64,000 nt of DNA from UBA1941 sp046329555 (GCA_046329555.1 JAXLUK010000001.1:1-64000); one strand, 5' to 3'. Shown: positions 1 through 9,658, counted from the first letter of the stretch. The notes: generated from the letters alone by a model not told the origin. Numbers and translations: made by a program.

Positions 1-26
1 TAGTACGGCGATTTTTGAAGGAGTAG
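1..26 (+). CDS. 3' end of an upstream short T9SS cargo gene (partial)
   Basis: Only the last codons are in the window. They read V-V-R-R-F-L-K-E-stop (stop TAG at 24-26), identical to the ends of the complete short genes at 8534-9658 and 14145-15260. The intergenic repeat follows directly, as it does after every short gene here. The array of paired cargo genes therefore continues to the left of the window. Confidence 0.8.
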
Positions 27-278
27 CGGAAGTAGTAACGGGAAGCGGCGAGCGTAAGCGATGGGAGCGAAAAGCGTTTTTGGCCAAGGCAGTTTTAAGC
101 AAATGGCGGAAACACTGCGGCGATGATTTATTGAAGCTGCAGGCGCGGCCAAAAACCTTGGGAGCGTACAGCGCGGCCCCGAAACCCGCATGAACGCTGG
201 GTTTTGAGGATGGCGCCTTATTGCTTAGCGGGTTGAGGGGATACGCCAAAAAAACATCTTTGGTTTTTCGTTATCTAG
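27..278 (+). repeat. Array intergenic repeat, copy 1
   Basis: About 250 bp between the stop of a short gene and the 5' part of a long gene, nearly identical to five other copies (4048, 8159, 9659, 13771, 15261). It contains the inverted repeat GTTTTTGGCC ... GGCCAAAAAC. It ends in a run of seven A's (248-254) just before the long-gene frame. This copy has an extra A shortly before the run (GGGGATACGCC, where copies 2 and 4 have GGGGTACGCC), which changes the reading frame across the junction. Confidence 0.85.
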
Positions 279-2941
279 TATTTGATAGAAATGCGTCCGT
301 GTTGCTATACAAAAAACTAACGTTGAAAGGTGCCGTGTTGCGTGCTTGTGGCGATACGATGTGGAGGGGAATTTATTTCTCTGCCCCTGGTGCTACGCTG
401 GTAACCACCAGTGATAGTGCGGGCAGGCGCACGCAGATTTGGGATGCGGATAATGGTGCCAAGTTGGAATATTCAAATGGTACCTATCAGTTAGAAAAGA
501 CGGATTTTGTTAATAACCGGGTAGGTGTTTATGTGAATCAGGTAAAGCCCAATAGCAGTAGTTATATTAGGGGTTGTAATTTTTATACCGCAACCGATAC
601 ACAGCCGATTAAGAAGGTGTTGGCGGCATCAGTGACGAGTTACGACAGCTTGAAACGGAATAAAACGCTGTTTGGGGTGCAGTTGAATCTGGCCGATGGT
701 GTGGTAGTGGGTTCGGCGGTGGAATGCCAGAGTACGCAAAATCGCTTCTTCAACTTGCATTGCGGCATGTATTCTTTCTCATCGGGCTTTACCGCCTTGA
801 ATAATTCATTTGAGGGTTCTACGGATACGGCGGTTACCACGGTTGACGATTGGTGGCGGACGGGCATATTTGCCAATGGCGATATTTCCCCGACACGACA
901 GCAAAAAATTCAGATTGGCGATGGTTCAGATTGCGGCATGAATCGCTTTTATAATGGTCGATTTGGGATTTGTTTGAAGAATAACAATGCATCGGATACC
1001 TTAATCATTAACCGCAACCGGTTTACGCATGCGTATCTGGCGGATGTGAATATCAACAGCGCGCAGAACGCACCGCGTGTGGAGGTGATGTATAACAGTA
1101 TGGATTCGGGAGAGTTGGCGGGTGATGGTATTCGCGCGCTGGGCTGTGTAAATAGTGCGTTGTACATTCATCATAATTTTATTGTAAATGTTCCATTGAC
1201 GAAGGTGTATACGGCGGCCAGTCCGTACCCCAAGCGCAGTTGTGGTATTGTGGTGGCGGGAAGGACGAACTCGGTGGCGAACAGAGCACTGAAAATTTAT
1301 GAGAACTATGTCAATCAGGGCATTTATGGTATTTACAGTTTGAATAATAAGGCGGCGCAGATTTTTAATAACACGGTTAGTACGCTGCAAGTTCCCTATA
1401 GAGCCAGTAGTTATACCGTTGCGGACACAACACATTTGTTCAGCGACAATATTGGTATCATGAGTACGATGGATGATAGTACGGTGATTTCATCGAACAC
1501 CGTTGGTGTTACCGGAGCAATTGCCGGATTCACACAGCCGGATTCTTTGAAGAGCAAGGTGATTTCTGTGGGTGTGAATAGCAACAAGAGTACCACCTTG
1601 GTGTATTGTAATTACCTGAGTAGATCGCATTGGGGTGTTGTAGGATTTGGGACGAATACGAATGGTGTGAACATTAGAAACAATGTTTTGGATGGGCATT
1701 GGAGCGGCATATCCATTTTTGGGACGAATGCAAGTATTGGCAATCAAGGAGTAGTGGCAACGGCCAATTGTCAGCCGTTACCCAGTGCTTGTCAGATTAA
1801 ATTAGCGGGCGAGTTTGCGCCTGATAATCGTTGGATCAACAATACCTATCACTTAGGTGTATATGCCAGCGCGAATGGAAGCGGTCAGCGCATGTTATTG
1901 AGAGAGAATGGCATTCCTGCGGGTTTGGGAAGCCAAGTTAATCCGTTGTTGCCAAGTTATTGTGGGAATCCGGGAAATTTCAATTCGTCTCTTACCCAAG
2001 ATGTTTTTGCAAACCAATTTCGATTTTATGCACGTTGCGCGACATTCAACAGTACGCTTCACGAAGCTTACTCATTCAATACTTGTGCAGACTTTGCGGG
2101 TAATTTAGATGAGCTTCCTAAGTTTAGAATGGCGCAAATTGATTGGTGGGAGAGAATAGCTAAGGGAGAAGATACTATAACGAATATACTTTTAGCGGAG
2201 GATATCAGGAAATGGCGGCAAACGGAATTGATGAGTATATTGTTAGAACATCCGGAGTTGAGAGATAGTAGCGTTGTTTTAGATAGTTTTTACAACGCTC
2301 GCCTTCTTATGGACGCCGAGATGATACATTTGAAAGCGATATACGAAGCCGCAAATAAAACTACTGATAGCATAGGTCTACAAATGTTATACAATGAAAA
2401 TGCGGGTGTTTATGCATCTGGCATACAAGAGCAGAACATGCAAATTTTAAACAATATCTACATCAATTATTTTGCCAACTACCTAGGTACAACCGCGATG
2501 CCTGATAGCCTTAAGTTAAAGTTGAAAAACATCGCCTCTCAATGTTATGTTACTGGTGGCCCTTCGGTTTTCTATGCGCGCTCATTATATTGGAATTGCA
2601 CAAATAACGTGGTTTGGGACTTTACGGACAATTGCTTGTATCAAACTGGGTTTTACAAAACGAATACTGCACAAGTATCGAATGAAAGTTCGAAAACGTC
2701 TCTTTATTTTAAGATTTATCCCAATCCATTAGACAATACGAAACATTTGGTGATTGAAGCTATTGATACTGGAGTTTTCGAATTATTCAACCCATTGGGA
2801 CAAGAGATGTTTAGTATTAGTTTAAAGAAAGGCGTAAATAAAAATTTATTGCGTGATATATCTGATGGTGTGTATGGCTATTGTGTTAAATTAGAAAATG
2901 GACAAATTTTTAATGGTAAGCTCGTAGTAAGAAAATGGTAA
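221..2941 (+). CDS. Long beta-helix T9SS cargo protein, unit 1
   Basis: This 906-codon frame looks like a right-handed parallel beta-helix surface protein: many short Asn/Gly-rich turns of the kind 'I-x-N-N-x-F' over roughly residues 40-580. A helical segment with a conserved QCYVTGGPSVF motif follows near residue 780. The last ~75 residues (YPNP... GVYGY... NGKLVV) are a type A T9SS sorting domain. The given start is a TTG at the edge of the repeat, and the first in-frame ATG is at 359. Neither gives a signal peptide, although T9SS cargo normally enters by Sec, so the 5' end looks truncated or is supplied by recombination. The stop overlaps the next gene by 7 nt. Base composition becomes more AT-rich after about 2100, where sequence shared with the other long genes gives way to unit-specific sequence. 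Ligand unknown. Confidence 0.75.
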   Translation: MLSGLRGYAKKTSLVFRYLVFDRNASVLLYKKLTLKGAVLRACGDTMWRGIYFSAPGATLVTTSDSAGRRTQIWDADNGAKLEYSNGTYQLEKTDFVNNRVGVYVNQVKPNSSSYIRGCNFYTATDTQPIKKVLAASVTSYDSLKRNKTLFGVQLNLADGVVVGSAVECQSTQNRFFNLHCGMYSFSSGFTALNNSFEGSTDTAVTTVDDWWRTGIFANGDISPTRQQKIQIGDGSDCGMNRFYNGRFGICLKNNNASDTLIINRNRFTHAYLADVNINSAQNAPRVEVMYNSMDSGELAGDGIRALGCVNSALYIHHNFIVNVPLTKVYTAASPYPKRSCGIVVAGRTNSVANRALKIYENYVNQGIYGIYSLNNKAAQIFNNTVSTLQVPYRASSYTVADTTHLFSDNIGIMSTMDDSTVISSNTVGVTGAIAGFTQPDSLKSKVISVGVNSNKSTTLVYCNYLSRSHWGVVGFGTNTNGVNIRNNVLDGHWSGISIFGTNASIGNQGVVATANCQPLPSACQIKLAGEFAPDNRWINNTYHLGVYASANGSGQRMLLRENGIPAGLGSQVNPLLPSYCGNPGNFNSSLTQDVFANQFRFYARCATFNSTLHEAYSFNTCADFAGNLDELPKFRMAQIDWWERIAKGEDTITNILLAEDIRKWRQTELMSILLEHPELRDSSVVLDSFYNARLLMDAEMIHLKAIYEAANKTTDSIGLQMLYNENAGVYASGIQEQNMQILNNIYINYFANYLGTTAMPDSLKLKLKNIASQCYVTGGPSVFYARSLYWNCTNNVVWDFTDNCLYQTGFYKTNTAQVSNESSKTSLYFKIYPNPLDNTKHLVIEAIDTGVFELFNPLGQEMFSISLKKGVNKNLLRDISDGVYGYCVKLENGQIFNGKLVVRKW

Positions 2942-4047
2942 AAAAATTCTTAGGATTATTTTTTCTAATAATTTCCGTAAAATGCTCAGGGCAGATTTAT
3001 TTTCAGAATCCAAGTCTAGATGGCATTCCCAATGGTAGCTTTTGTTTTCCATATAATTGGGACTATTGTAATTATCATGTAAGTGTAATTAATCCAATGC
3101 TAAATTTTTTCCCTGGCATTGCACCTAGTAAACCAGTTGATGGAGTAACTTATTGTTCAATTGAAAATAAATTACAGGGGAAAGGGGATATCTCTCAAAT
3201 CTGTAGTTGTCCATTCGTAAAGAGTAAATGTTATATTTTCAGTGTTTATGCTGCGTCGCTGTGGGGTCCAAAGGATACGGTATGGAGTGCATATTCTATT
3301 AATGGCAAATTTAAGGTGCTCATAGGAACTGATAGTTGCATGATGCAACAACAAGTGTATATATCCGAAGTTTTAGATTCTGCTTGGCACAAATTGTTCA
3401 TTGCATTTACCCCCGATTCAACATGTTCAAAGATTGGATTTTGGCCCGTAAATGATTCTTTGCAAGTTGGCATTGTCGACATCGCCCTCGACGCGCTTTC
3501 CCCCATCTACCTCATTAACGCCAATGCAGTGCATGTGGCGAACAAAGACACGGTTGTTTACACCCAGCCTAATGAGCAGAAGTGTATTTCGATGAAGGCA
3601 ACCAGTACGATTACTACTTATGATACGGTGCGGTGGTATAAGTTGGTGGATACGGTGAAAGTGCCGGTGGCCGCGGGTTTGCAGGCATCGGTGTGTGTGG
3701 ATAGTAATACTACTTTTTTGATTGGTCTGCGCGATAGTGTGGTGGGTTGCGCAGGAGTAGAATGGAGTTGGGATACGTTGCGGGTGTGGGTTCGAGATAC
3801 GGTGTTGGGCGTTCGGGAAGTGGATGCGGTAGATGCTTTTTCCCTGCAACCCAATCCGGTGGTGGATGTGTTGACGATTACGCCATCGTTTGACGGTCCG
3901 TACGACTGGACCATCACAGATGCTTTGGGTCGGTTAAGCGCTAAGGGCAGGGGAAGAAATACTACCGAGGTGCCGCTGCAAGGCTTGTCGCGCGGGGCGT
4001 ATTTGTTGCAGGTAGAAGGTGTAGTACTGCGATTTTTGAAGGAATAG
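2935..4047 (+). CDS. Short T9SS cargo protein, unit 1
   Basis: 370 aa. A lipophilic signal peptide (about residues 1-20) is followed by a variable ~160-residue domain opening with 'YFQNPSLDG'. That opening (F-x-N-P-S-F-E-G in the sister copies) and its internal Cys pairs resemble the jelly-roll, carbohydrate-binding-like N-terminal domains of many Bacteroidota exported proteins; this is inference. From residue ~181 (nucleotide ~3475) the sequence changes abruptly to a constant block nearly identical in all five short genes: an Ig-like segment (DTVVYTQPNEQKC... WYKLVDT) and a type A T9SS sorting domain (LQPNPVVD... GAYLLQV... RFLKE). The start overlaps the stop of the long gene (ATGGTAA), which suggests translational coupling. 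The 5' part is AT-rich and the constant block is clearly richer in G and C, so the gene is a mosaic. Function unknown. Confidence 0.85.
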   Translation: MVKKFLGLFFLIISVKCSGQIYFQNPSLDGIPNGSFCFPYNWDYCNYHVSVINPMLNFFPGIAPSKPVDGVTYCSIENKLQGKGDISQICSCPFVKSKCYIFSVYAASLWGPKDTVWSAYSINGKFKVLIGTDSCMMQQQVYISEVLDSAWHKLFIAFTPDSTCSKIGFWPVNDSLQVGIVDIALDALSPIYLINANAVHVANKDTVVYTQPNEQKCISMKATSTITTYDTVRWYKLVDTVKVPVAAGLQASVCVDSNTTFLIGLRDSVVGCAGVEWSWDTLRVWVRDTVLGVREVDAVDAFSLQPNPVVDVLTITPSFDGPYDWTITDALGRLSAKGRGRNTTEVPLQGLSRGAYLLQVEGVVLRFLKE

Positions 4048-4299
4048 CGGAAGTAGTAACGGGAAGCGGCGAGCGTAAGCGATGGGAGCGAAAAGCGTTT
4101 TTGGCCAAGGCGGTTTTAAGCAAATGGCGAAAACACTGCGGCGATGATTTATTGAAGCGGAAGGCGCGGCCAAAAACCTTGGGAGCGTACAGCGCGGCCC
4201 CGAAACCCGCAAGAGCGCTGGGTTTGGAGGATGGCGCCTTATTGCTTAGCGGGTTGAGGGGTACGCCAAAAAAAACATCTTTAGTTTTTCGTTATCTTG
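4048..4299 (+). repeat. Array intergenic repeat, copy 2
   Basis: Second copy of the ~250-bp spacer. Inverted repeat arms GTTTTTGGCC (4097-4106) and GGCCAAAAAC (4168-4177) are separated by 61 nt. The A run near the end is eight long here, against six or seven in the other copies. With this length a frame happens to stay open from a TTG at 4101 into the long gene. Confidence 0.85.
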
Positions 4300-7049
4300 T
4301 ATTTGACAGAAATGCTAGCGTAGTGCTCTACAAAAAACTAACGTTGAAAGGTGCCGTGTTGCGTGCTTGTGGCGATACGATGTGGAGGGGCATGTACTAC
4401 GCGTACCCTGGCGCTACGCTGGTGACCACCAGTGATAGTGCAGGCAGGCGGACGCAGATTTTTGATGCGGATTATGGTGCGAGGCTAGAGGTAACCAATG
4501 GTACGTATCAATTGGAGAAAACGGATTTTATTAATAACCGGGTAGGTGTTTATGTGAATCAGGTGAAGCCCAATAGCAGCAGTTATATCAGGGGTTGTAA
4601 TTTTTATACTTCCACGGATACGTTGCAGCCAATAAAGCAAGTTCGTTTGGATGCCAGAGCGAGCTATAAAAGCACGTCTATGAAGAAGATGTTGTATGGC
4701 ATTCAACTGAACCTGGCAGATGGGGTGGTAGTGGGATGGTCGGCTAATGCGGGATGCAGCAATGAAAGTAATGTAGTGCAACATCAATCGCTTAATCAGT
4801 TTTACAATCTGCATTGTGGATTGAAATCAGAGTATTCTTGTTTCACGGTGTTGAGCAGCAAGTTTGACGGCTATCCGGATACGATAGTGTCGGTGCCGGA
4901 TTCGCTTCAATGGTTACGCACGGGTATCTATTCATTTGGCAATGTAGGAGTGGGAAAATCGCATCGTCAGCAGATTGGTGATGGCACCGTTTGCGGCATG
5001 AATTATTTTTCGGGAAATCGCTTTGGTATTAATTTGTTACAGAATACCTCGGTTGATACGTTCATCATCAATCGCAACAGGTTTTATCATGCTCGTTTGG
5101 CCGATGTGAATGTCAATAGTGCGCAGGGAGGGCAGATAAAAATATTATCAAACACCATGATACCGGTGGCGAACAACAACAATTCGGGATTGCAGTCGAG
5201 AAATCTGGATAATGGTGAGTTAGCCGGTGATGGGGTTCGGGTGTTGAATTGTGGTAATTCAGAGTTGTTGATTGCGAATAACAATATTGTGAATGTTCCG
5301 GTAGATAGTGTTTATACGAATCAACATCCGTTTGCGAAGCGGGCTTGTGGCATTGTGCTGGCGGGCAGGACCAAGAGCGCCGCGTTGCGTCGGCCGGCCA
5401 GTGTGGAGAATAATACGTTAGAGCAAAGTATTTACGGTATTTACTCGCTTTACAACGATAGTTTGGTAATACAGAATAATTCTGTTGTAACAAGGCAAAC
5501 GCCTTATTTGCCTTCGTTGCAGGTATATGGAAGTTATGATACGGCGAGGATGAGCGATAATGTGGGTATTGCGAGTACGTTGGATAATGCGGTGGTGGTT
5601 CGGCAAAATAATGTTGCCTGCCAAGGAACCATCACCGGATTTGGAGCTGGTGGAACTTTGAATGGTAAGGTAACTGGTGCTCTTATCAATAGCATTAGGA
5701 GCCGGGCAGTTATTTCTTGTAACCAATTCTATTCACATCACTTTGGCATCTTAGGTATCGGGTCAAATTCAAGTGGTATTGATATAAGAAATAATGTTTT
5801 AAATGGATCTGTCACAGGAATAGCCATTTATGGTTTTGGCTCGAAGATAGGCAATCAGGGTGCAGCACTTTGTGGCGCAGGTACTGGCCCTTGTACAGTT
5901 ACCGCTTCAAGTGATTACACACCGGATAATCAATGGATCAATTGTGTCAATCATTTAGGAGCATATAATTTGGCTTCGGGTAGTAATCAACAAGTGTTAC
6001 TACGGAATCAAGGCGCCCCTGCTGGTTTAGATACGACGTACAACCCTGCAATGAAAACCGCAGGCGGTTGTAATGATCCAAATGCCTACAATTCAGGCTT
6101 TAATCAAAGCGGTTTGGGTCCGAATATATTTACGGCACGGTGTGCAGCTTTTGCGAATGTAAATTTACCCAGCTATTCAACTGATAATTGTTTCGTCAGT
6201 AGCGGTGGAAATCCTCTTGTTTCTTATCTTCAAATCCAGATACCTTTTTGGGAAAAAGTTGTACGAGGAGAACTAATAGATACAGGCAGTTCCATTCTTG
6301 CTGGCGCTATCCGGGTATGGCGAACCAATGAAATTTATAGAACGATAACTGAAAACCAGTGGATTGCTGATAGTAGTTTAATATTAGATAGTTTCTATCA
6401 AGCCTATAAGTATGAGGGAGAAAACTGGGTAGATTTGAAGTCGATTTTTGATAGTGCGTTATTAGTTACTGATACTAGTGATTTTAATAGGTTAGCTATG
6501 AGAAATGGAAGCATCTATCCTGTAAATATCCAAGAACTAAATCAGCAAAAGCTAAATTCTTTTGTTATTTCTTACTACAATCAGTATTTAGGAACTCAAG
6601 TCATGCCTGACACGATTAAGGCGAAATTGTTGAACATTGCTCAACAATGTTATGTTACCGGTGGACCGAGTGTATTTATGGCTAGGAGCTTGTTTTGGAC
6701 GTTAATGAATGATATTAAGTGGAATTTTCAAGATGAATGTATTATGCAAACGGGCTTTTATAAAACGGAACTACCTGCGCGAAGTGAAATTAGTGTGAAT
6801 AGCTCAGAAGTATTTTTCAAAATATTTCCAATCCCGACAAATGGCCGATTGACAATTGAAATAAGATCTAGTGATTCGGGTGAAATTACTGTTGTTAATA
6901 GTTTAGGAGTAAAAGTGCTATGTCAAGAATTTTCTGACAAAGGAAGTCAAGTTGAAATTGCACATTTAGTTAATGGTATTTATCTTTATTCAGCTAATTT
7001 AAGAAATGGAAAAATTGTAACTGGTAAATTAATTGTAACAAATAAATGA
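4101..7049 (+). CDS. Long beta-helix T9SS cargo protein, unit 2
   Basis: 982 codons from a TTG at 4101, but the first ~60 codons are intergenic repeat read in frame and are unlikely to be real; the first ATG inside the homologous region is at 4380. The rest is a beta-helix-like protein with the conserved QCYVTGGPSVFMARS motif and a C-terminal type A T9SS sorting domain (FPIPTNG... VNGIYLYS... GKLIV). From about 4300 to 5597 it is almost base-for-base the same as the unit 4 long gene, then the two diverge sharply. No signal peptide is visible. The stop overlaps the short gene's start (ATGA), so the pair is probably co-translated. The protein's start is uncertain; its family is reasonably clear. 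Confidence 0.75.
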   Translation: MAKAVLSKWRKHCGDDLLKRKARPKTLGAYSAAPKPARALGLEDGALLLSGLRGTPKKTSLVFRYLVFDRNASVVLYKKLTLKGAVLRACGDTMWRGMYYAYPGATLVTTSDSAGRRTQIFDADYGARLEVTNGTYQLEKTDFINNRVGVYVNQVKPNSSSYIRGCNFYTSTDTLQPIKQVRLDARASYKSTSMKKMLYGIQLNLADGVVVGWSANAGCSNESNVVQHQSLNQFYNLHCGLKSEYSCFTVLSSKFDGYPDTIVSVPDSLQWLRTGIYSFGNVGVGKSHRQQIGDGTVCGMNYFSGNRFGINLLQNTSVDTFIINRNRFYHARLADVNVNSAQGGQIKILSNTMIPVANNNNSGLQSRNLDNGELAGDGVRVLNCGNSELLIANNNIVNVPVDSVYTNQHPFAKRACGIVLAGRTKSAALRRPASVENNTLEQSIYGIYSLYNDSLVIQNNSVVTRQTPYLPSLQVYGSYDTARMSDNVGIASTLDNAVVVRQNNVACQGTITGFGAGGTLNGKVTGALINSIRSRAVISCNQFYSHHFGILGIGSNSSGIDIRNNVLNGSVTGIAIYGFGSKIGNQGAALCGAGTGPCTVTASSDYTPDNQWINCVNHLGAYNLASGSNQQVLLRNQGAPAGLDTTYNPAMKTAGGCNDPNAYNSGFNQSGLGPNIFTARCAAFANVNLPSYSTDNCFVSSGGNPLVSYLQIQIPFWEKVVRGELIDTGSSILAGAIRVWRTNEIYRTITENQWIADSSLILDSFYQAYKYEGENWVDLKSIFDSALLVTDTSDFNRLAMRNGSIYPVNIQELNQQKLNSFVISYYNQYLGTQVMPDTIKAKLLNIAQQCYVTGGPSVFMARSLFWTLMNDIKWNFQDECIMQTGFYKTELPARSEISVNSSEVFFKIFPIPTNGRLTIEIRSSDSGEITVVNSLGVKVLCQEFSDKGSQVEIAHLVNGIYLYSANLRNGKIVTGKLIVTNK
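4300..5597 (+). repeat. 1.3-kb duplicated long-gene 5' block, copy in unit 2
   Basis: This stretch aligns without a gap to 9909-11206 with only scattered base differences. Similarity then stops within a few bases, after '...GGATAATGCGGTGGTG'. Such a sharp edge points to recent gene conversion or unequal crossing-over, not uniform drift. Confidence 0.8.
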
Positions 7050-8158
7050 AATATGTTTTTCTATTAAGTTTAAATGCGCTTTGCTACTTGTCAGTACTTA
7101 GTCAGGTAAATATTACGAATTCTTCCTTTGATGGTGGGGTTTGTGATTTTTGCGTGGCAAATGGTTGGACTTTTTGTAATTATTTAAATGCGGTTGTTGA
7201 CCCTAATCACCCAGCTTATCAAGGAATAATTCCAAAAGTAGCAGTCAATGGTTTGACATATGCAGTAATGGAGAATCAACCATTTAGTTCTACGGATCAA
7301 GGTAGTTTGGCTACGAAGCTGCCTTGCGTATTAAAACAAGGTTATACTTATAGATTGGAATTATATGCCGCGTCCGTTCGGGGAAATGATAGTTCAATTT
7401 TTAAATCTAATAAGAATGGTAGAATTGAGATATACTTAGGAAATGATAGTTGTTCAAAGATGCAATTGCTATATAGAAGCAGCATTTTAGATACTGTTTG
7501 GAATAAAATAGCATTAAAAATTCAGCCGCAATTACCCCTTTATTATTTCACATTTTGGCCTATTAATTTTCCAAATGATAGTCTCGTCGACATCGCCCTC
7601 GACGCGCTTTCCCCCATCTACCTCATTAACGCCAATGCAGTACATGTGGCTAGCAAAGACACGGTGGTTTACACCCAGCCTAATGAGCAGAAGTGTATTA
7701 CGGTGAAGGCAACCAGTACGATTACTACTTATGATACGGTGCGGTGGTACAAGTTGGTGGATACGGTGAAAGTGCCGGTGGCCTTGGGTTTGCAGGCATC
7801 GGTGTGTGTGGATAGTAATACTACTTTTTTGATTGGTCTGCGCGATAGTGTGATCGGCTGCGCGGGCGTAGAATGGAGTTGGGATACGTTACGGGTTTGG
7901 GTGCGAGATACGGTGTTGGGCGTTCGGGAAGTGGATGCGGTACATGCTTTTTCACTGCAACCCAATCCGGTGGTGGATGTGTTGACGATTACGCCATCGT
8001 TTGAGGGGCCGTACGACTGGACCATCACGGATGCGTTGGGTCGGTTAAGCGCTAAAGGCAGGGGAAGAAATACTACCGAGGTGCCGCTGGACGGCTTGTC
8101 GCGCGGGGCGTATTTGTTGCAGGTAGAAGGTGTAGTGCGGCGATTTTTGAAGGAATAG
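7046..8158 (+). CDS. Short T9SS cargo protein, unit 2
   Basis: 370 aa with a signal peptide (MKYVFLLSLNALCYLSVLSQ). The variable N-terminal domain (residues ~21-180) opens 'ITNSSFDGG' and shares only a loose pattern of Cys, Trp and Pro with its sisters. It joins the constant Ig-like plus T9SS type A sorting block at about nucleotide 7585. It overlaps the upstream long gene by 4 nt (ATGA). The constant block and the following repeat are almost identical to those of units 1 and 3. It is probably a cell-surface or secreted protein acting with its long partner; binding target unknown. Confidence 0.85.
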   Translation: MKYVFLLSLNALCYLSVLSQVNITNSSFDGGVCDFCVANGWTFCNYLNAVVDPNHPAYQGIIPKVAVNGLTYAVMENQPFSSTDQGSLATKLPCVLKQGYTYRLELYAASVRGNDSSIFKSNKNGRIEIYLGNDSCSKMQLLYRSSILDTVWNKIALKIQPQLPLYYFTFWPINFPNDSLVDIALDALSPIYLINANAVHVASKDTVVYTQPNEQKCITVKATSTITTYDTVRWYKLVDTVKVPVALGLQASVCVDSNTTFLIGLRDSVIGCAGVEWSWDTLRVWVRDTVLGVREVDAVHAFSLQPNPVVDVLTITPSFEGPYDWTITDALGRLSAKGRGRNTTEVPLDGLSRGAYLLQVEGVVRRFLKE

Positions 8159-8409
8159 CGGAAGTAGCAACGAGAAGCGGCGAGCGTAAGCGATGGGAGC
8201 GGAAAGCGTTTTTGGCCAAGGCGGTTTTAAGCAAATGGCGAAAACACTGCGTCGATGATTTGTTGAAGCGGCAGGCGCGGCCAAAAACCTTGGGAGCGTA
8301 CAGCGCGGCCCCGAAACCCGCATGAATGCTGAGTTTGGAGCATGGCGCCTTATTACTTAGCGGGTTGAGGGGGTACGCCAAAAAACATCTTTGGTTTTTC
8401 GTTATCTTG
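8159..8409 (+). repeat. Array intergenic repeat, copy 3
   Basis: Third copy of the ~250-bp spacer with the same inverted repeat. Here the A run is six long and the preceding G run is one longer (GAGGGGGTACG). Downstream there is no full long gene, only a remnant. Confidence 0.85.
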
Positions 8410-8513
8410 TTACCAGCTAGTTTTGAAAAGAAATGATGCCTCAACTGAAATCTGATGAAATGGCTCGGCAATGTAATGTTGCTGGCGGCCCTAGCGTGTT
8501 TATGGCGTGGTAG
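8410..8513 (+). pseudogene. Deletion remnant of a long gene, unit 3
   Basis: Directly after the repeat end (GTTATCTTG) the sequence jumps to a short stretch with a 26-codon frame at 8433-8513. It contains QCNVAGGPSVFMAW, matching the conserved QCYVTGGPSVFMAR motif near the C-terminal end of the full long proteins. Almost the whole long gene is therefore missing between the repeat and this motif. The same remnant, with the same junction, is found at 14021-14124. The 26-residue peptide could still be translated ahead of the short gene, but there is no evidence that it is used. Confidence 0.75.
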
Positions 8514-8533
8514 AAACTTTTAATTAATTGGTA

Positions 8534-9658
8534 ATGAAAAAACTTCTTTCGGTCACATTAATAGTATTCTATTCTTTCAGCTTTTTAAGTGCTCAAATAT
8601 TTTTTCAAAATCCTTCTTTTGAAGGAGATGCTAATTGTATCGGATTCACAGTTCCTGAAGGCTGGACGGTTTGTGATGATCATGTCGGATTGTTATCAGA
8701 CACCCAGAGCGCTGTTTGTCAACCACCTTGGTTTCCACGAAAGTCAATTTCTGGAGCTGTGTTCGTAGAGTTAGATAGTCGTAAACCAAATGTTCGAGGA
8801 ACTCTTGCACAAGGTCTGATTTGCGAATTTAGTCCTAATAAAGAATATGCTTTTTATGTATTTGCAGCCTCTTTATGGGGGCCGCCAGACAGCTTATGGG
8901 CTCAAGGAATTATACCGGGAAACTTGAGTGTTTTTTTAGGATGGGATAGTTGTGATAAAAGACAAACAATTTTTCGCAGTACTAATCTTGACTCAAGCTG
9001 GCGAAGATTAGAGGTTGTATTTACTGCGGATACAAATTATAACTGGATAAGTTTTTCACCTAATAGGGATTCTATCGACTATGTTGCTGTTGTTCTTTTA
9101 GATACAATTTCCCCCATCTACCTCATTAACGCCAATGCAGTGCATGTGGCGAACAAAGATACGGTTGTTTATACCCAGCCAAACGAGCAGAAGTGTATTA
9201 CGGTGAAGGCAACCAGTACGATTTCTACTTATGATACGGTGCAGTGGTATAAGTTGGTGGATACGGTGAAGGTGCCGGTGGCCTTGGGTTTGCAGGCGTC
9301 GGTGTGTGTGGATAGTAATACTACTTTTTTGATTGGTCTGCGCGATAGTGTGATGGGTTGCGCGGGCGTAGAATGGAGTTGGGATACGTTACGGGTGTGG
9401 GTTCGAGATACGGTGTTGGGCGTTCGGGAAGTGGATGCGGTAGATGCTTTTTCCCTGCAACCCAATCCGGTGGTGGATGTGTTGACGATTACGCCATCGT
9501 TTGACGGTCCGTACGACTGGACCATCACAGATGCTTTGGGTCGGTTAAGCGCTAAGGGCAGGGGAAGAAATACGACATCGGTACCGCTGGAAGGCTTGTC
9601 GCGCGGGGCGTATTTGTTGCAGGTAGAAGGTGTAGTACGGCGATTTTTGAAGGAGTAG
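8534..9658 (+). CDS. Short T9SS cargo protein, unit 3
   Basis: 374 aa from the ATG at 8534; a TTG six bases upstream is less likely. The signal peptide (MKKLLSVTLIVFYSFSFLSA) is nearly identical to that of unit 5, and so is the DNA for its first ~90 bases. The variable domain then diverges from every other unit, with several Cys and the shared 'FFQNPSFEG' opening. The constant block (Ig-like plus T9SS sorting domain) begins near 9107, slightly later than in the other units, because the usual 'ALDALSP' is replaced by 'LLDTISP'. It follows a reduced long-gene remnant instead of a partner gene, so it is either expressed alone or is a storage copy. Confidence 0.85.
   Translation: MKKLLSVTLIVFYSFSFLSAQIFFQNPSFEGDANCIGFTVPEGWTVCDDHVGLLSDTQSAVCQPPWFPRKSISGAVFVELDSRKPNVRGTLAQGLICEFSPNKEYAFYVFAASLWGPPDSLWAQGIIPGNLSVFLGWDSCDKRQTIFRSTNLDSSWRRLEVVFTADTNYNWISFSPNRDSIDYVAVVLLDTISPIYLINANAVHVANKDTVVYTQPNEQKCITVKATSTISTYDTVQWYKLVDTVKVPVALGLQASVCVDSNTTFLIGLRDSVMGCAGVEWSWDTLRVWVRDTVLGVREVDAVDAFSLQPNPVVDVLTITPSFDGPYDWTITDALGRLSAKGRGRNTTSVPLEGLSRGAYLLQVEGVVRRFLKE

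Noticed and set aside
1001..1435. 144-codon antisense frame in the unit 1 long gene
   Set aside because: It is opposite a repetitive beta-helix coding strand whose codon bias keeps the reverse frame open; no start signal or homology pattern.
3618..3917. Antisense open frames of ~99 codons (3618, 7729, 9229, 13341, 14831) repeated in every constant block
   Set aside because: They lie wholly opposite the conserved coding strand and are copied with it. They show no export signal, domain or start context, and their composition is that of a shadow frame.
3934..4212. Antisense frames of 92-141 codons over the spacer repeat (3934, 8045, 9545, 13657, 15147)
   Set aside because: Their lengths and ends vary between copies with single-base indels, so the frame is not maintained. 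The spacer is better explained as non-coding.
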